Below, in pieces: positions 19,351-30,025 of a stretch of DNA of 64,000 nt. The stretch's first letter is position 1. Every line of letters starts with the position of its first letter. A program made the translations under genes and the position numbers. This DNA is from Aradus depressus (taxonomy: Eukaryota; Arthropoda; Insecta; Hemiptera; Aradidae): NCBI GenBank assembly GCA_963662175.1, contig OY759214.1, positions 96,868,115-96,932,114 of the forward strand. Direction: 5' to 3'. The notes below the pieces were generated by a model, which did not search any database, was not told the DNA's origin, and saw only the letters and a list, made by a program, of their open reading frames with translations.

Positions 19351-19999
19351 GACTAAAAATCGTCTTACTGGGTTCACAGGAAAATGAATAGCATAGACTA
19401 AGAGAACAAATATTGGGTTTATTTACCTAAACTTACATTATATATAAAATCAAAATATCAATATCAAATAAAAAAATCAAATTATAAGAAAAATCTTACA
19501 AACTAATTAATTAAAACTATATCCGTCTTTTTTCTGTTTTATTATTAGCCTTTATTTATAATTCTTTTATATTTTGGGCATATGTACATATAAATAAAAA
19601 GTACCTTTTCTCTTCTACGTACTTCCAATGTTATAATTTTCACTCCTACATCTCCTTTACATCTTCTCTCACTCAAACTGGTTCAATACACCTTAACTCT
19701 AAAAACACTTTTCTCTCTAGACTGTCCACTTCCAAGACACAACTTAGACTGTTTCACACTATTTAAAACTGCTGATCGTCGTCTTTTGGTCTCTATTCAT
19801 TGGTTGTTCATATTTCGTTTTAGAACAAAATGCGACTAGTCCATCTTTGTATATTTATTCACTAATTAATTTACTTCTCTCTTAACAGCTGTTTTTTATA
19901 CAAATAATAATAATTTATTTTATAATATATTAATAATCTTAATGTGTGTACAATTTTTACATCACAGCGCTTTCAGGCTGGAAGGATTTTTTTTTCATA
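19351..19999. other. no recognisable feature
   Basis: AT-rich, low complexity in parts; no ORF or repeat identified. Confidence 0.4.
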
Positions 20000-20100
20000 T
20001 TGGGAATTACGGGATTGGAAAAGTTGAAATTGTGGAGAAAAGCCAACATAGTTTATCTGACTGATTACATAACTTCCCCTATACTTTGTATAGGGAATAT
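20000..20100 (-). repeat. F1 A-end fragment
   Basis: CTGACTGATTACATAACTTC followed by CCCTATACTTTGTATAGGGA, the terminal palindrome of F1. Confidence 0.65.
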
Positions 20101-20846
20101 AATTTCATGAGATTCTTAAGTCGGCCGATTTGAAACTTTTAAAGTACCCGTTTATATCTTCAGATATTGCTGATACGAATATTGATGGGCATCAGTTCCT
20201 TACACGGAAATCTTATAAAAATTGTTTTTTAAATGTTCTAAGATTAATGATCGTTAAAAGGGATTACCGTACATCCTCAGTTAGTAAGAGAAAGTCAGTA
20301 AACTCTGAAGTCATAAAAAAAATATACTTACGGTCTTCTGTGTCCGGTGTTCAGTAATGGAATAATTTATGTTTAGTTGAGAAGGAAATGCATTTCCTGT
20401 GTATGTCTTAAGTGCATTAACGGAATCTTAGTTTGTACACTTACCAAGTCTGTGTTTTGAGAAATGCAGCAAGATTTTTACCCTATAATTGTATGCATAT
20501 GCACTGTGCAGTTTGCATTACTGATTTCGTACAATATAACTCCCATTAGTGCTAGAAGCCCCTTCTGCTGATAACACAAGTTCCACTTTGCCTAGAGTTC
20601 ATCCCTTAATGACCTCCGAATACCAACATTCATTAACAGAAGAGATTCCGTCTGTTAATTGCCTGTAGTTAGGATTTTTAATTAACTAATAGTTGTTAGT
20701 TAGGCGTATTTGATTTTCGTTGCCTAACCGCTTGCAGTTGCATAAACAATAATAATAATATTTATATATATATATATTAAAATTTCCGTAATAGGATACG
20801 TCATAAGAATGTATACATTAAGATTGGGAGATAGCTTATAGATTAG
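20101..20846. other. unassigned; short repeat near the end
   Basis: 20130-20357 is open for 75 codons (plus) with no known domain. TAATAGGATACGTCATAA...ATAGCTTATAG at 20785-20842 recurs at 38727-38776, so part of this is an unclassified repeat. Confidence 0.3.
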
Positions 20847-21807
20847 ATATGTCATAGTCACTAAGTGAATTCCGTCATTTTATAAAAAAACAAAGCAATT
20901 CATGAACTGCAGGCATATTGGGAAATTACGTTAAATGCCTAGGCTTTTCATGAAATTACGATTTTTTCATGATGTACACAATAGTAAGACATTTAGACTG
21001 AAGATTTATGAAATGCCTTAGTGATAATGAAGCAGATTATAAAATCTGATTTTATCATGTTTAAATTAAATTTAAAGCCAAAAAATATTTCAATTAGGAT
21101 TTAAAAATGCTTTACAACTCGTAAAAGATTCATTAATGTTTATAATATATTTTTGAGTAAAAATAAAAGAAGAAAATTTTTGAAATAGGAACATTATATT
21201 TTTTTTTTTTTTAATTTAATAGGATAAAATAATAGAATTCGTCTCCACAATAAAAATAGTAATTTTAGAATATTAGTTGGAGAGCTTAGGTATGAGTTTT
21301 GTCCTGAAAGTGTCTGCAGGCTCTGAACCTTAGACGAAAAGGAGACCTCATACACTTTTTGTTTTATTGTCCCTCCTTGTGTATCCGCAGGCAAGCATTT
21401 CTCCACAATTATCTCACCAATAGACCAGAATATTTTTCAGAAACATTTGTGCTTATTTTAAATAGTTTAAAAGTTAGAAAAATTAACAATTTTTTTTAAT
21501 TTTTTGCTGTTGCTTTGAAAATAAAGAATAATTTAATTTAATTTGTTTCATGTAAGATGGAGATATATATTTTTTATTATTATTATTTTATTTTATTTAT
21601 TCATGTTTATGTCATATCTTGTTTTATATAATTTTCGAATTGTTTCTTTTATCCTTTTATTATTTATTTTGTAAAAAAAAAACAAAAAAAAAAACACTCA
21701 TTGCCATTGAGATTGTAATCTTTTGTGCCGGCAGTTCATGAAATTCCTTGTTTTTTGAAGAAAAATTTTTGAAGAAATTCTGATTTCACTTAGTGATTAC
21801 GACATAT
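20847..21807. mobile_element. DNA transposon with ~75-bp TIRs
   Basis: ATATGTCATAGTCACTAAGT at 20847 is mirrored at 21785-21807 (21 of 23 matching). The similarity continues inward through AATTCATGAACTGCAGGCA / GCCGGCAGTTCATGAAATT to about 75 bp. No transposase is recognisable and TSDs are unclear. A LINE fragment has inserted inside. Confidence 0.7.
21225..21540 (+). pseudogene. LINE 3' end, C-terminal zinc-binding motif
   Basis: The plus strand gives GDLIHFLFYCPSLCIRR and FLHNYLTNRPEYF, preceded by a broken CLQAL.. stretch. The same protein piece and 3'-UTR (AAAAATTAACAATTTTTTTT, GAATAATTTAATTTAATTT) occur at 61380-61685 on the other strand. Diverged and frameshifted. Non-LTR clade not resolved. 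Confidence 0.65.
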
Positions 21808-22198
21808 ACATAAACACATAGATATACATAAATACATAAAGTCAGCCACACATGTGATTATTAATAACGATACTATTTATATATATAATATACATATTTA
21901 CAAGGACATAACATTTGTCATTGGTAAATGAGATAAGCTGAGCAATGTCAAGAGTGTCGCTGTACTGCTGAGGTACGTGACCGAGTAGGAGTCCAGGCTA
22001 GTCCTGGAACAGGTCCCTCTGCCATGCCCGCTATAGGCGTCGTGGTGGATTTATGGGAGATTGTATTTGAATAATTGTTGAATAAGAAAAATTTGGATAT
22101 CGTAATTATTATAGAAGGCTCTGATAACAGAGGATACAAATGGGATGTTAATGCAATGTGAGGTTGGAAACGTAAAATAGCGCATCGGCAATGTGGCG

Positions 22199-22294
22199 TA
22201 GTATGATGAACTGTAGTGACTGAAGACGTAGTATAATGAACTGTAGTGACTGAAGACGTAGTATAATGAACTGTAGTGACTGAAGACGTAGTAT
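22199..22294. repeat. 30-bp tandem repeat, ~3 copies
   Basis: AACTGTAGTGACTGAAGACG with spacer TAGTATAATG repeats at a 30-bp period. It makes the overlapping minus-strand open frame (21948-22361) repetitive, so that frame is not called as a gene. Confidence 0.9.
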
Positions 22295-22439
22295 GTTTAG
22301 TTTTTTGTCTGATCCTCACATCGTAAGTCAAGATGGGTTTTATAATGGTGTATGTCGTCACTCCAATGCCAAAATCACGAATGTGTAAATTTTACAATTT
22401 TCACCTAAATGCAATTTTCGGTAGAGTTGGTTGACTAGA

Positions 22440-22782
22440 GGTTAGGTTAGGTTTTATGATTCATACCCGGGCTTTAACTACGAGGTCATATCGCCTACTA
22501 CCAGAGCGCTCTTTCGTCTCTGGTGGACATGAGCCCGACTCTACTGTGGGAGTCCTAAATTTTGTCTACCCTAAATTTTATTCACCTAGGGTAGAGGTCT
22601 TTAACGAATACCTGACATCTTACAGGTTCGGGACCATCGCTTAACTTCCCATCCGAAGGACGGCGTGCTTAAGTTTATTTTACCTCCCAGATAAAATAAA
22701 CTAAGGACCTCGGTCGGGTTTCGAACCCACGTTCTTGAGCTCAGAAGACAAGCACGCATATCACTGAGCTACCGGCGCCCTC
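22440..22782 (-). repeat. SINE-A, full length with 13-bp TSD
   Basis: 343 bp between TTGGTTGACTAGA at 22427-22439 and 22783-22795. The tail reads GGTTAGGTTAGG, i.e. (CCTAA)n on the sense strand. The centre, B box and A box are intact, ending GGCGCC. A clean reference copy. Confidence 0.95.
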
Positions 22783-22969
22783 TTGGTTGACTAGATTACA
22801 ATGCTCAAACAGCGAATGAGCAGTGAGTCCAATGTGGTATTCTACACAATTCTCTATTGAAAAGTAAGAAGAGTCAAATTTTCAAATGCATATTTACCTA
22901 GTAAAGGCCAGTTTGCACATTCGTGGTTTTGACATTGGAGTGACGATATGTGAAGTTTGTTCTCAAGAG

Positions 22970-23075
22970 GTAATGCCGATCGTCGTCCGATGATACTTTT
23001 TATAACTCTTCCCCGAAGTCTCTTTTTCACGACGATATTTCGGAACGTTCTTATGTCCCTTCATCAGGTCACAAT
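22970..23075 (-). mobile_element. hammerhead unit related to 11.1 kb
   Basis: Minus strand shares CTGATGA, GGGAC, AAGAACG and the CGAAATATCGT block with the unit at 11091. The rest is AT-rich with no bounded ends. Confidence 0.5.
23026..23075 (-). ncRNA. hammerhead-like core
   Basis: CTGATGA (23061-23067, minus), A, GGGACAT..ACGTTCC stem II (loop AAGA; imperfect), GAAA. Stem II differs from the 11.1 kb relative at several positions with partial pairing. Stems I and III are weak. Confidence 0.45.
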
Positions 23076-23887
23076 CTGCGAAAAATAGAAAAGAGGAAAG
23101 AAACTGAATATAATAGTAATAAAAAAAAAATAATAGCAATAACAAATATAAAAAATAAAAATAAAAAATATAAATAAATGAATAAAAAATAAATCTGAAA
23201 AAAATGCAAAAAGTTTTAAAAAATAATAAAAATACATAGAATAATAAACAAAGATAAATAAAATAAATTAGTATATAAGTAATTTAAAATAATGATTAAG
23301 CAACACGTAGATTCGACAGGTCTTAAAGGAGGATAACTGTGGAGGAACTCTGCCGAAAGAAATTTCGTATATTTAAAAAAATAATAATAACGACATTGAC
23401 TGAGCTCCGTGCAGCTCCGCACTCCATTGTTTTTCTTTACTTGATTGCTATAGCTGGCTGTGGGGACGTACAAAATTATAAATCCAATCGAGAAAACAGA
23501 TTTCAGGTACCCATATGAGATTAACCACGAAAACTCCATATTTTGGTTTTTAATTAGGTATGAGGTGTACTTTAGGGGATGTTTGTAATTCAGTTGTCGA
23601 CCCAAATAGGATTTAGAGGACTCGACAGACGGCGAGGGCGAGGGAGGCGACATCTGATGAGAACACTGGGAAGTGTAATTAGGAAGACACGTGTCAGAGG
23701 GTTACTGCATTAGGTTTATCTGGGAGGCTCTGGAGCCGAAGAAGGATTAGGGAGGGGGGCATCGATCCACTCTTATTGAATCTACGTCCTGGGGTGTTCA
23801 TAGCGCTCATCAGCTAGTTGTACATAACTTGGTTCAAGGGAAGTATAGCAGGAGAGGGGAGAAAAGTAAGTTGGAGAGGTCGCTCGG
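23076..23887. other. no recognisable feature
   Basis: Long AT-rich segment followed by a more balanced part (23440-23880). The 145-codon minus-strand open frame here is low complexity and unsupported. Confidence 0.35.
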
Positions 23888-24003
23888 GACCATCCTATCC
23901 GAAGGATGACGTGCTCAAGGTTTTTGAATCTCCCAAATAAAGAACCTAAGGGCTTCGGCTGGATTTGAATCCTGCGCGATCGAAGCACACTATCTCTGTA
24001 TAT
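23888..24003 (-). repeat. SINE-A head fragment
   Basis: CATCCTATCCGAAGGATGAC, then GGCTTCGGCTGGATTTGAAT and TCGAAGCACAC. Minus-strand head plus the start of the body. Confidence 0.65.
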
Positions 24004-24007
24004 AGTG

Positions 24008-24222
24008 CGAGGGTACCTTTAGCTCATATTTGTCTACGCAGCTCAAGATCGCAGGTTCGAAGCCTCAATGGTCCCAGACTGTACTCTTTAAAGACCCCCT
24101 TCCTTCCCTAGGTAACTAAACCTGGATAGAAAAAATTAGTAATGTCGCTGTAGAGTCGGTCTGATCGAGAGCAACGAAAGAGCGCTCTGGTAGTAGGCGA
24201 TTCAACTTTGTAGTTAAGGCGA
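24008..24222 (+). repeat. SINE-A, head-to-head with the previous copy
   Basis: CAGCTCAAGATCGCAGGTTC (head) to GAGCGCTCTGGTAGTAGGCG and TAGTTAAGGCG on the plus strand, with a deletion in the body. Confidence 0.7.
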
Positions 24223-24502
24223 AAGGGGAGGACAATCAGAAAAGTTTCATAATCGTAGAATCCATTACGGAAAATTATTAATATTGTTATTAAAAAATTG
24301 TTTAAGTCGTCAGATGGCAAAAAATCGGAAAAAAATGGTTTACATGAAAAATAGCTGGTAGGCATTTTGTAGATAGTTTCGTCCTGAAGAGAGTGACACC
24401 TCGTACGTTCACCTATGTTCAATAGGCTCGACGACATCGTTTGCAGAAAGTTAAACAATGGGAAAAATAAATTCCTAGAACTGGACGTTAGGCAGTAGAA
24501 AG

Positions 24503-25085
24503 TTGGGATGGGCGAAAGTCGATGGTTGGCCACTATCGATAGTCAGATAATATCGGTGGAAAACTATAGATAATATCATTAATTCAGTAAGTTGCCGCTT
24601 TTCATGCAAAATACTTTCCTATTTCAATATTTTATTATAATTAGGTAAAATGGCATTTCGAGTCAACAATTTTTATTTGAATCAACAACTTATATTAAAC
24701 AATATCAAAAAATGAATTACCCATTTACGAAAAATACTTTTGTAAAACTTTATGGAAGTAGGCAGCGATCCAGCTTCTGCAGTCGGTTGTTTGATCTTGG
24801 GTGCCGGTTTGTAAGTTTCTTGGTGGCGTCTCAAGAGGTGATCCCTTAAATTGGATGTGTTTAGCCCTCTATACTAGGAATTGGATTGGTTTTGTGTTCA
24901 CAAGTGGCAAGCGTTCATTCAAAATATTCAAATAGTTTTAAGAAAACAATCATTTTCCGATCAAATTATTTTTTTATTCAAAACGTTTCACCTTATGAAG
25001 GAAAATTAACATCGAAACTCACTTGGACTATCGAGTCATGAACTATCGATATATCGATAGTACTATTGACTAACGCCCATCCCTA
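24503..25085 (-). mobile_element. hAT derivative with BED-finger relic
   Basis: Termini TTGGGATGGGCG and CGCCCATCCCTA are inverted. GTAGAAAG flanks both ends (24495-24502 and 25086-25093), an exact 8-bp TSD. Subterminal palindromes ACTATCGATA occur at both ends. 583 bp, with a BED zinc-finger fragment as the only coding remnant. Confidence 0.85.
24760..24870 (-). pseudogene. BED-type zinc finger fragment
   Basis: Minus strand LNTSNLRDHLLRRHQETYK, then PAPKIKQPTAEAGS. TSNLRxHLxxxH is the C-terminal half of a BED finger, the DNA-binding domain at the N-terminus of many hAT transposases. The cysteine pair upstream is not readable and the catalytic domain is missing. Confidence 0.7.
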
Positions 25086-25093
25086 GTAGAAAG

Positions 25094-25734
25094 GAAATAA
25101 TATTAATCAAAGAACAATGTACCGAGAGCTATTTAAAAAACTTAAAATCTTGTCATTATCTGCGCTATTTATATTTGAAATATTAATGATAATTTAAAAA
25201 GTATAAATATTTATATAAATGATATAACGTTTAAAAGGGAACGACTGTAGAGACCTGCATACTGTGAAATATAGATGGAATGAATGCAACTGCAATTAGC
25301 AGGTCATTAAGTCTTTCTGCTAGATTGCCCCGTCGTCTTAGGCTGTCACGCCTAGCCTCCAGGCTAAAATAAGTATTGCATAGTAGGCAAGGAAACCCAA
25401 GGCTTCTTCAAGCGTACAATCCGGAAAGTACGAAATCGTAAGGAAGAGTGTAATTCTTGAAACCAAGTCTCAAATCCTACAGGAAACTGTGTTTACGTAT
25501 TAGTAATTCTAAGATATGATTACGTTCATCATTCAGGAAAGAGTATTCGTCAATGGGAAATTTCTTTGCAATGACTGAAACGAGATGAGTCAAACCTACC
25601 TTCAGTGTACAGCGTCAAGATGATGTGAATTAACGAAAGAGGAAAATATATAAGGACTTTGTATGTGGCTCAAAAATGCTGAAAACCGTCTTAAAATGAC
25701 GACTTGTAACTAATTTTACTTGAGCCATACGATG
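25094..25734. other. no recognisable feature
   Basis: Mixed-composition sequence without identified repeats or coding signal. Confidence 0.4.
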
Positions 25735-25910
25735 TATGGGGGAAGTCATTTGATCGCTCAAAGATTCGATACGAAGTTTTCAACGGAATTTCATGTTTTC
25801 CGACCTCCTGATTCCAAAAAAGTAAAAAAAAAGGGATTCACTTTCTTGTTGAAAACTCAGAATCAATCGAATTTCTGACAGATTATATAATTATCTCCTA
25901 TCGATTTGTT
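25735..25910 (+). repeat. F1 A-end fragment
   Basis: GGGGGAAGTCATTTGATCGC, TTTTCAACGGAATTTCATG and a following short inverted F1 end (GACAGATTATATAATTATC). Confidence 0.65.
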
Positions 25911-25917
25911 AGTTAAG

Positions 25918-26205
25918 AAGGCGCTGGTAGCTCAGTGGTATGCGCACTTGCTTACTGAGCTCAAGATCGCGGGTTCGAAATTCGGCCGAGGCTCTTGGTT
26001 TATTTTATCTGGGAGGTAAAAAAAACTTAAGCTCGTCCTTCGGATGGGACGCTAAGCGATGTTACCGAGCTTGTGTGATATCAGGTTAAAAAAAAACCTC
26101 TTTACTTTAGGCTCATGTTCACCAGAGTGACAAAAGAGCGCTCTGGTAGTAGGCGATATGACCTCGTAGTTAAAGCCTGGACATGAGTCACAATTACTAA
26201 CTAAC
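25918..26205 (+). repeat. SINE-A with intact tRNA head
   Basis: GGCGCTGGTAGCTCAGTGGT, B-box region GCGGGTTCGAAATTC, a shortened body, AAAGAGCGCTCTGGTAGTAG, and tail ACAATTACTAACTAAC. Subfamily with (TAAC)n rather than (CCTAA)n tail. Confidence 0.9.
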
Positions 26206-26384
26206 TAGAGGCGCTTTTTGTACACGTAACTCTTCCATATAAATGCTAATGCGAAAGGATTATAAAACGCTTTGTTTGCAGGATTATATGTAGCCAATGT
26301 TATTGAATTTATGGGAGAGGGGGGAGAGAGGGCTGTTGTTAATAAGAGAGAGAGAGAAGAGTCTTGGATCAATCTCGGTAGGGG

Positions 26385-26500
26385 GCAGTGAAGGCCTGGG
26401 TTGGGGGCAGTGAAGGCCTGGGTTGGGGTCAGTCAAGACCTGGGTTGGGGGCAGTGAATGCCTGGGTTGGGGGCCGTGAAGGCCTTGGTTGGAGGGTACA
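26385..26500. repeat. ~23-bp minisatellite, five units
   Basis: GGCAGTGAAGGCCTGGGTTG and variants repeat five times. G-rich island in an AT-rich region. The apparent proline-rich frame on the minus strand (26284-26658) is a product of this repeat. Confidence 0.85.
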
Positions 26501-26933
26501 CAATGCCCCGGGAACAGGGACAACCCAGCACATCTGGACGGGAGAACAGCCTGGGCCTCCCTCCAGGCGACTACCTGCCTCTCCCACGTTGGGGGAACAT
26601 GACACTGTAGACTAGGAACAAGTTCCAGGCAGTGGAACGGTTTGAAGCGGTTCGCCATGTCATTCGTTCTCAGCCAACTTGGGCCACGTTCCGACTTGGA
26701 ATCTCGTTTGCATCCGTTCCAGAACGAAAACTGTTCATTACTCCTGACAACTCCTTCCTCCTATCTACTCATCCCCAAATATTTACTTTTTAACTCAAAA
26801 ATTGAATAGCATCGTTCAAAGATACAGTAGACTCTCCCTTATCCGGCGTTGCCGGGACCGACGGGACGCCGGATAACAGAAAACGCCGGATAACGGAAGT
26901 AATCAATTAATGAGAAAAAATATATCAATTAAA

Positions 26934-27154
26934 AACTTCTAAGTTGAGGAACGCGGACATATTGTGGAAACTTGTAATAAATGAATAAAACAAACTAAGA
27001 AATAAGGAGATGTATTAGAAGGGTCGCTCTCTGCAAACTGACTTAGTTCATAACTAGACCTGACGATGGTATAAAGCCGAAACCGGTAGTTGTATATATA
27101 TATATATCTTTAGTGGAATAGACAATATTTCAAAATAAGTTTGTTTTATTCATT
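26934..27154 (+). mobile_element. hammerhead unit inserted in the pogo MITE
   Basis: The empty site is known from the 14.6 kb pogo copy (ATATATCAATTAAAGCAT). Here TATATCAATTAAA is duplicated exactly (26921-26933, 27155-27167), giving a 221-bp insert with a 13-bp TSD. The left 70 bp are an inverted piece of the element's 3' tail (AATAAATGAATAAAACAAAC), so the insert is a partial fold-back. Confidence 0.9.
27054..27095 (+). ncRNA. hammerhead-like core
   Basis: CTGACGA at 27060-27066, T, GGT/GCC stem II, GAA, palindromic ACCGGT, A, stem I GAC/GTT. Nearly identical to the core at 4672. Confidence 0.55.
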
Positions 27155-27618
27155 TATATCAATTAAAGCATAAAAAGAAGTGTTTTAAGTGAAGTAATAA
27201 AATATTGTATTAGCGTCCCCTTCATTATGAATACAATGTACATATGTATGTATGTATAATAAAAATACATAAAATATTCGTGAATTATGGAATCATTATG
27301 TGCTCGTAACACGTGGCTCATATAATTGATAATCTAATAATTGAATGTTAATTTTAGTAAATATTTAGTAAATTTGATATTATTTTGCGAGCGCCGGATA
27401 AGGGAGCGCGCCGGTTAACAGAACGCCGAATAAGGGAGAGTCTACTGTATTACCAAGGACAATTTTTTTTTTTAATTACTTTTGGGTGAGTATTATAACA
27501 CCCCAGAGAACGTACCGTTGGAAATATTTCAATGTAATGTTTTAAATTGTGAGACAGAGAAATGAGTTTTAAAATATCTAAAATATTTTTATTATTGGTA
27601 GTTTCTTAGTTATTTATT

Positions 27619-27917
27619 GTGACTCCGGGCTTTCACAACGAGGTCATATCGCCTACTGCCAGAACGCTCCTTCGTCGTTCTGGTGGACTTGATGCCGACT
27701 ACTATGGGAGTTCTAAACTTTTATTCACCTAGAGTTGGGTTCTTTTATTGAGTCCTGTACAGGCTCGAGACCTTCGCTTATCGTCCCATCCAAAGGACAG
27801 CGTGCTCAAGGTTTTTTTCAGTTCGCAGATAGAAAAAATCCAAGGGCCTCGGCCGGATTTCGAACCCGAGATCTTGAGCTCAGTAACACCCTTCCTCTGA
27901 ACAATCACGCCCTCTGG
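27619..27917 (-). repeat. SINE-A with 12-bp TSD
   Basis: Flanked by TAGTTATTTATT (27607-27618 and 27918-27929). Starts TGTGACTCCGGGCTTTCAC, so this copy lacks any CCTAA tail. Body has deletions; head partly readable (GATCTTGAGCTCAG). Confidence 0.8.
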
Positions 27918-27927
27918 TAGTTATTTA

Positions 27928-27958
<31 letters not shown>

Positions 27959-27964
27959 GTATGT

Positions 27965-28210
27965 GATATGGTCGCCATAAAAGAACGTTCTTATACAAAC
28001 CACTTTTGTACCCCCCTCTCAAATTTATTTCCTACTGACATTACTGCGTATCTGAAAGTTACACCCTGAATCATGCTGTACAAGAAAACTGTTGACACCA
28101 TCACTTGTATATATCCAGTAACACCAGTATAAAATGAATTTGAGAGGGGGGAGTGACCTGTACACAAATTGTTGGTATAAGAAAGTCCTTTTATGGCCTC
28201 ATCACATATA
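27965..28210. repeat. inverted repeat, ~60-bp arms
   Basis: GGTCGCCATAAAAGAACGTT...CCCCCCTCTCAAATTT (27968-28026) is mirrored by AATTTGAGAGGGGGGAGTGA...CTTTTATGGCCTCATC (28136-28203). TATAAGAAAGTC words also occur at 40220-40320, 44350 and 47440-47535, suggesting a dispersed MITE family. Confidence 0.65.
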
Positions 28211-28243
28211 TTATTTATATTTTTATTTGATTGACGAAAGAAA

Positions 28244-28278
<35 letters not shown>

Positions 28279-28754
28279 TCCCTAGTAAATATTTACGTTT
28301 TAGACTGAGGAGAAGGAAAGGAGTCCCTGAAATTTCCCATAGGGGCTTTTGAAAAGGGTGGAAGCAGGCCGCCCTCTCCAGGCAGAAAGGTCAAACTAAG
28401 GGGTTGGTTAGAACGTGTAGTGTCCCCCTCCCCCCCCTTAGTTCAGTTGGTGATGGTGCGTCTACCTGTACTCATGGTCTAATCTCGTGAGACCCGTTCT
28501 CCTTCCTTCGTCTTACCATTGGATTATCGTAGTTACCATTGGATTACCCATTCTTACCATTGGAATACCCAGTCATTACCGCTGGATTATCTCCAACCAA
28601 CACTTTCTAACAGGTTTGTATCTTAAGATAGACTCACACTATATTCATTCCATCTAAATTTTATATTAAAATGTTTTATTTTATGCTTGACTCACTGGTG
28701 ATGATGGACTTTAAAAAAAAATCTTAACTTATCATTTGACCTAATTTCAAAAAT

Positions 28755-29085
28755 AAGAAGTATAGCCCCCTCAAATCTCTCCACTCTTTTCGCTCTTTGG
28801 GCAGTTATTGGAGATTTTGTGTTGAGCCCCTCCCTAAACCCTCCTTTCCTTTGGACCGATTTGGCTGAAAATCATTATGTATCGTCCTTATTGGGCTCTG
28901 GAAACATATATAAAATTTCGCGTAAATATATTCATACTATCGTCAGTTATAGTGTTCATGGACACTCGAGAAATTTTTGTTTTTTCCTTTTCTTGGAATG
29001 AAAACATGAAATTCTGATGAAAATTCAGCATCAAATTTCTCATCGATTACATAACTTTCCCTATACTTCGCATAGATGGAGAAAG
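28755..29085 (-). repeat. F1 family copy
   Basis: ACCGATTTGGCTGAAAATCA, TCAGTTATAGTGTTCATGGA, AACATGAAATTCTGATGAAA, CATCGATTACATAACTTTCC. The A end is complete with its palindrome. Confidence 0.75.
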
Positions 29086-29419
29086 AAACATAAACTTGTA
29101 TTTAATCTTTTGCCATAATCTCAAAAAAAAATACCAAAGAATTTTTTTATACATCTTGTAGTATATTCCATAAGAATATTCTTTCAAACAATTTAAGAAT
29201 TATTTGTGATCTTAAAAGTAAAAATTAATAGAAAAATAATTCTTTGAGAAAATTTCTATTATTTATTTTTTTATGAGAACAACTGTATATTAATTTATAA
29301 TAATAATAATAAATTTATCATAAATAATATTAATAGTGATTAATGGAGTCGACACTATCTTTTCAATGTTGAAGGAAATCGAGGTTCGGTCGTGTAAAAG
29401 AAAATGCAAAATTTGGTCA

Positions 29420-29455
29420 ACGTTTCGAAATTTATTTATTTTCTTCTTCGGGCCA
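29420..29455 (-). other. mutated hammerhead core, left arm
   Basis: Minus strand CCGAAGA in place of CTGAAGA, followed by GAAAATAAATAAATTTCGAA and ACGTTGACC. Loss of the invariant T would be expected to disable it. Confidence 0.5.
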
Positions 29456-29596
29456 TATAATGACTTGAGTGGATGTGTGTGGTGACAGTGTTGTGAGTTT
29501 GTGTCCAGTGCAGTGAGTGCTATGATGTCACCACGCACTGGACACAAACTCCGTCAAACAACACCGTCACCACACACATCCACTCAAGTCATTATA

Positions 29597-29634
29597 AGGC
29601 CCTGAAGAAGAAAATAGTTTTCGAAACGTTGGCC
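29597..29634 (+). ncRNA. hammerhead-like ribozyme, right arm
   Basis: Stem I GGCC (29598-29601) with GGCC (29631-29634). CTGAAGA, one A, stem II GAAAA/TTTTC, GAA, palindromic stem III ACGT, T. Complete core with palindromic stem I and III. Confidence 0.65.
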
Positions 29635-29694
29635 AAATTTTGCATTTTCTTTTACACGACAGAACCTCGATTTACTTCTACATTAATATTAATA

Positions 29695-30025
29695 GGTTAG
29701 GTTTTATGACTCATGCCCGGGCTTTAACTACGAGGTCATATCCCCTACTACTAGAGCGCTCTTTTGTCACTCTGGTGGACATGAGCCCGACTCTACTGTG
29801 GGAGTCCAAAATTGTGCCTATCCTAAATGTTTTATTGACCTAGGGCAAGGGTCTTTAATGAGTACCTGACATCGTACCATCGCTTAATGTCCCATCCTAA
29901 GGATGGCGTGCTTAAGTTTATTTCATCTCCCAGATAAAATAAACTAAGGGCCTCGGTCGGGATACGAACCCGCTATTTTGAGCTCAGAAGGCAAGCACGC
30001 ATACCACTGAGCTACCGGCGCCCTC
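29695..30025 (-). repeat. SINE-A, full length
   Basis: Tail GGTTAGG, centre with AGAGCGCTCTTTTGTCACTC, B box slightly mutated (GGGATACGAACCC), GGCGCC end. TAATATTAATA borders both ends as an 11-bp TSD. Inserted next to fold-back unit 4. Confidence 0.9.

Larger units (their letters stand above)
26825..27447. mobile_element. pogo/Tigger-like MITE, complete
   Basis: TIR CAGTAGACTCTCCCTTATCC... is matched by ...GGGAGAGTCTACTG, with TA on both sides (26823-26824, 27448-27449), the pogo signature. Internal subterminal GCCGGATAACAG words repeat. Non-coding. A hammerhead unit has inserted at 26934-27154. Confidence 0.9.
29361..29689. mobile_element. fold-back hammerhead unit 4
   Basis: Arms of ~150 bp (29361-29510, 29535-29689) are inverted around a 25-base loop. 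The outer ends (CACGACAGAACCTCGATTTA on the right) match the tail of the unit at 55612. The right arm has an intact core; the left has CCGAAGA and a longer loop. Confidence 0.8.

Noticed and set aside
21948..22361. 137-codon minus-strand protein with TTSSVTTVHY repeats
   Set aside because: The repeat is the 30-bp tandem at 22199-22294 read in frame.
22440..22452. Interstitial telomere array
   Set aside because: GGTTAGGTTAGG here and at other SINE ends is only about 2.5 units long and always attached to a SINE-A 3' end.
23216..23653. 145-codon minus-strand membrane-like protein
   Set aside because: Hydrophobic run comes from AT-rich low-complexity DNA; no start context or homology.
26284..26658. 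Proline-rich 124-codon minus-strand protein
   Set aside because: Its repeats are produced by the 23-bp minisatellite at 26385-26500; no other coding evidence.
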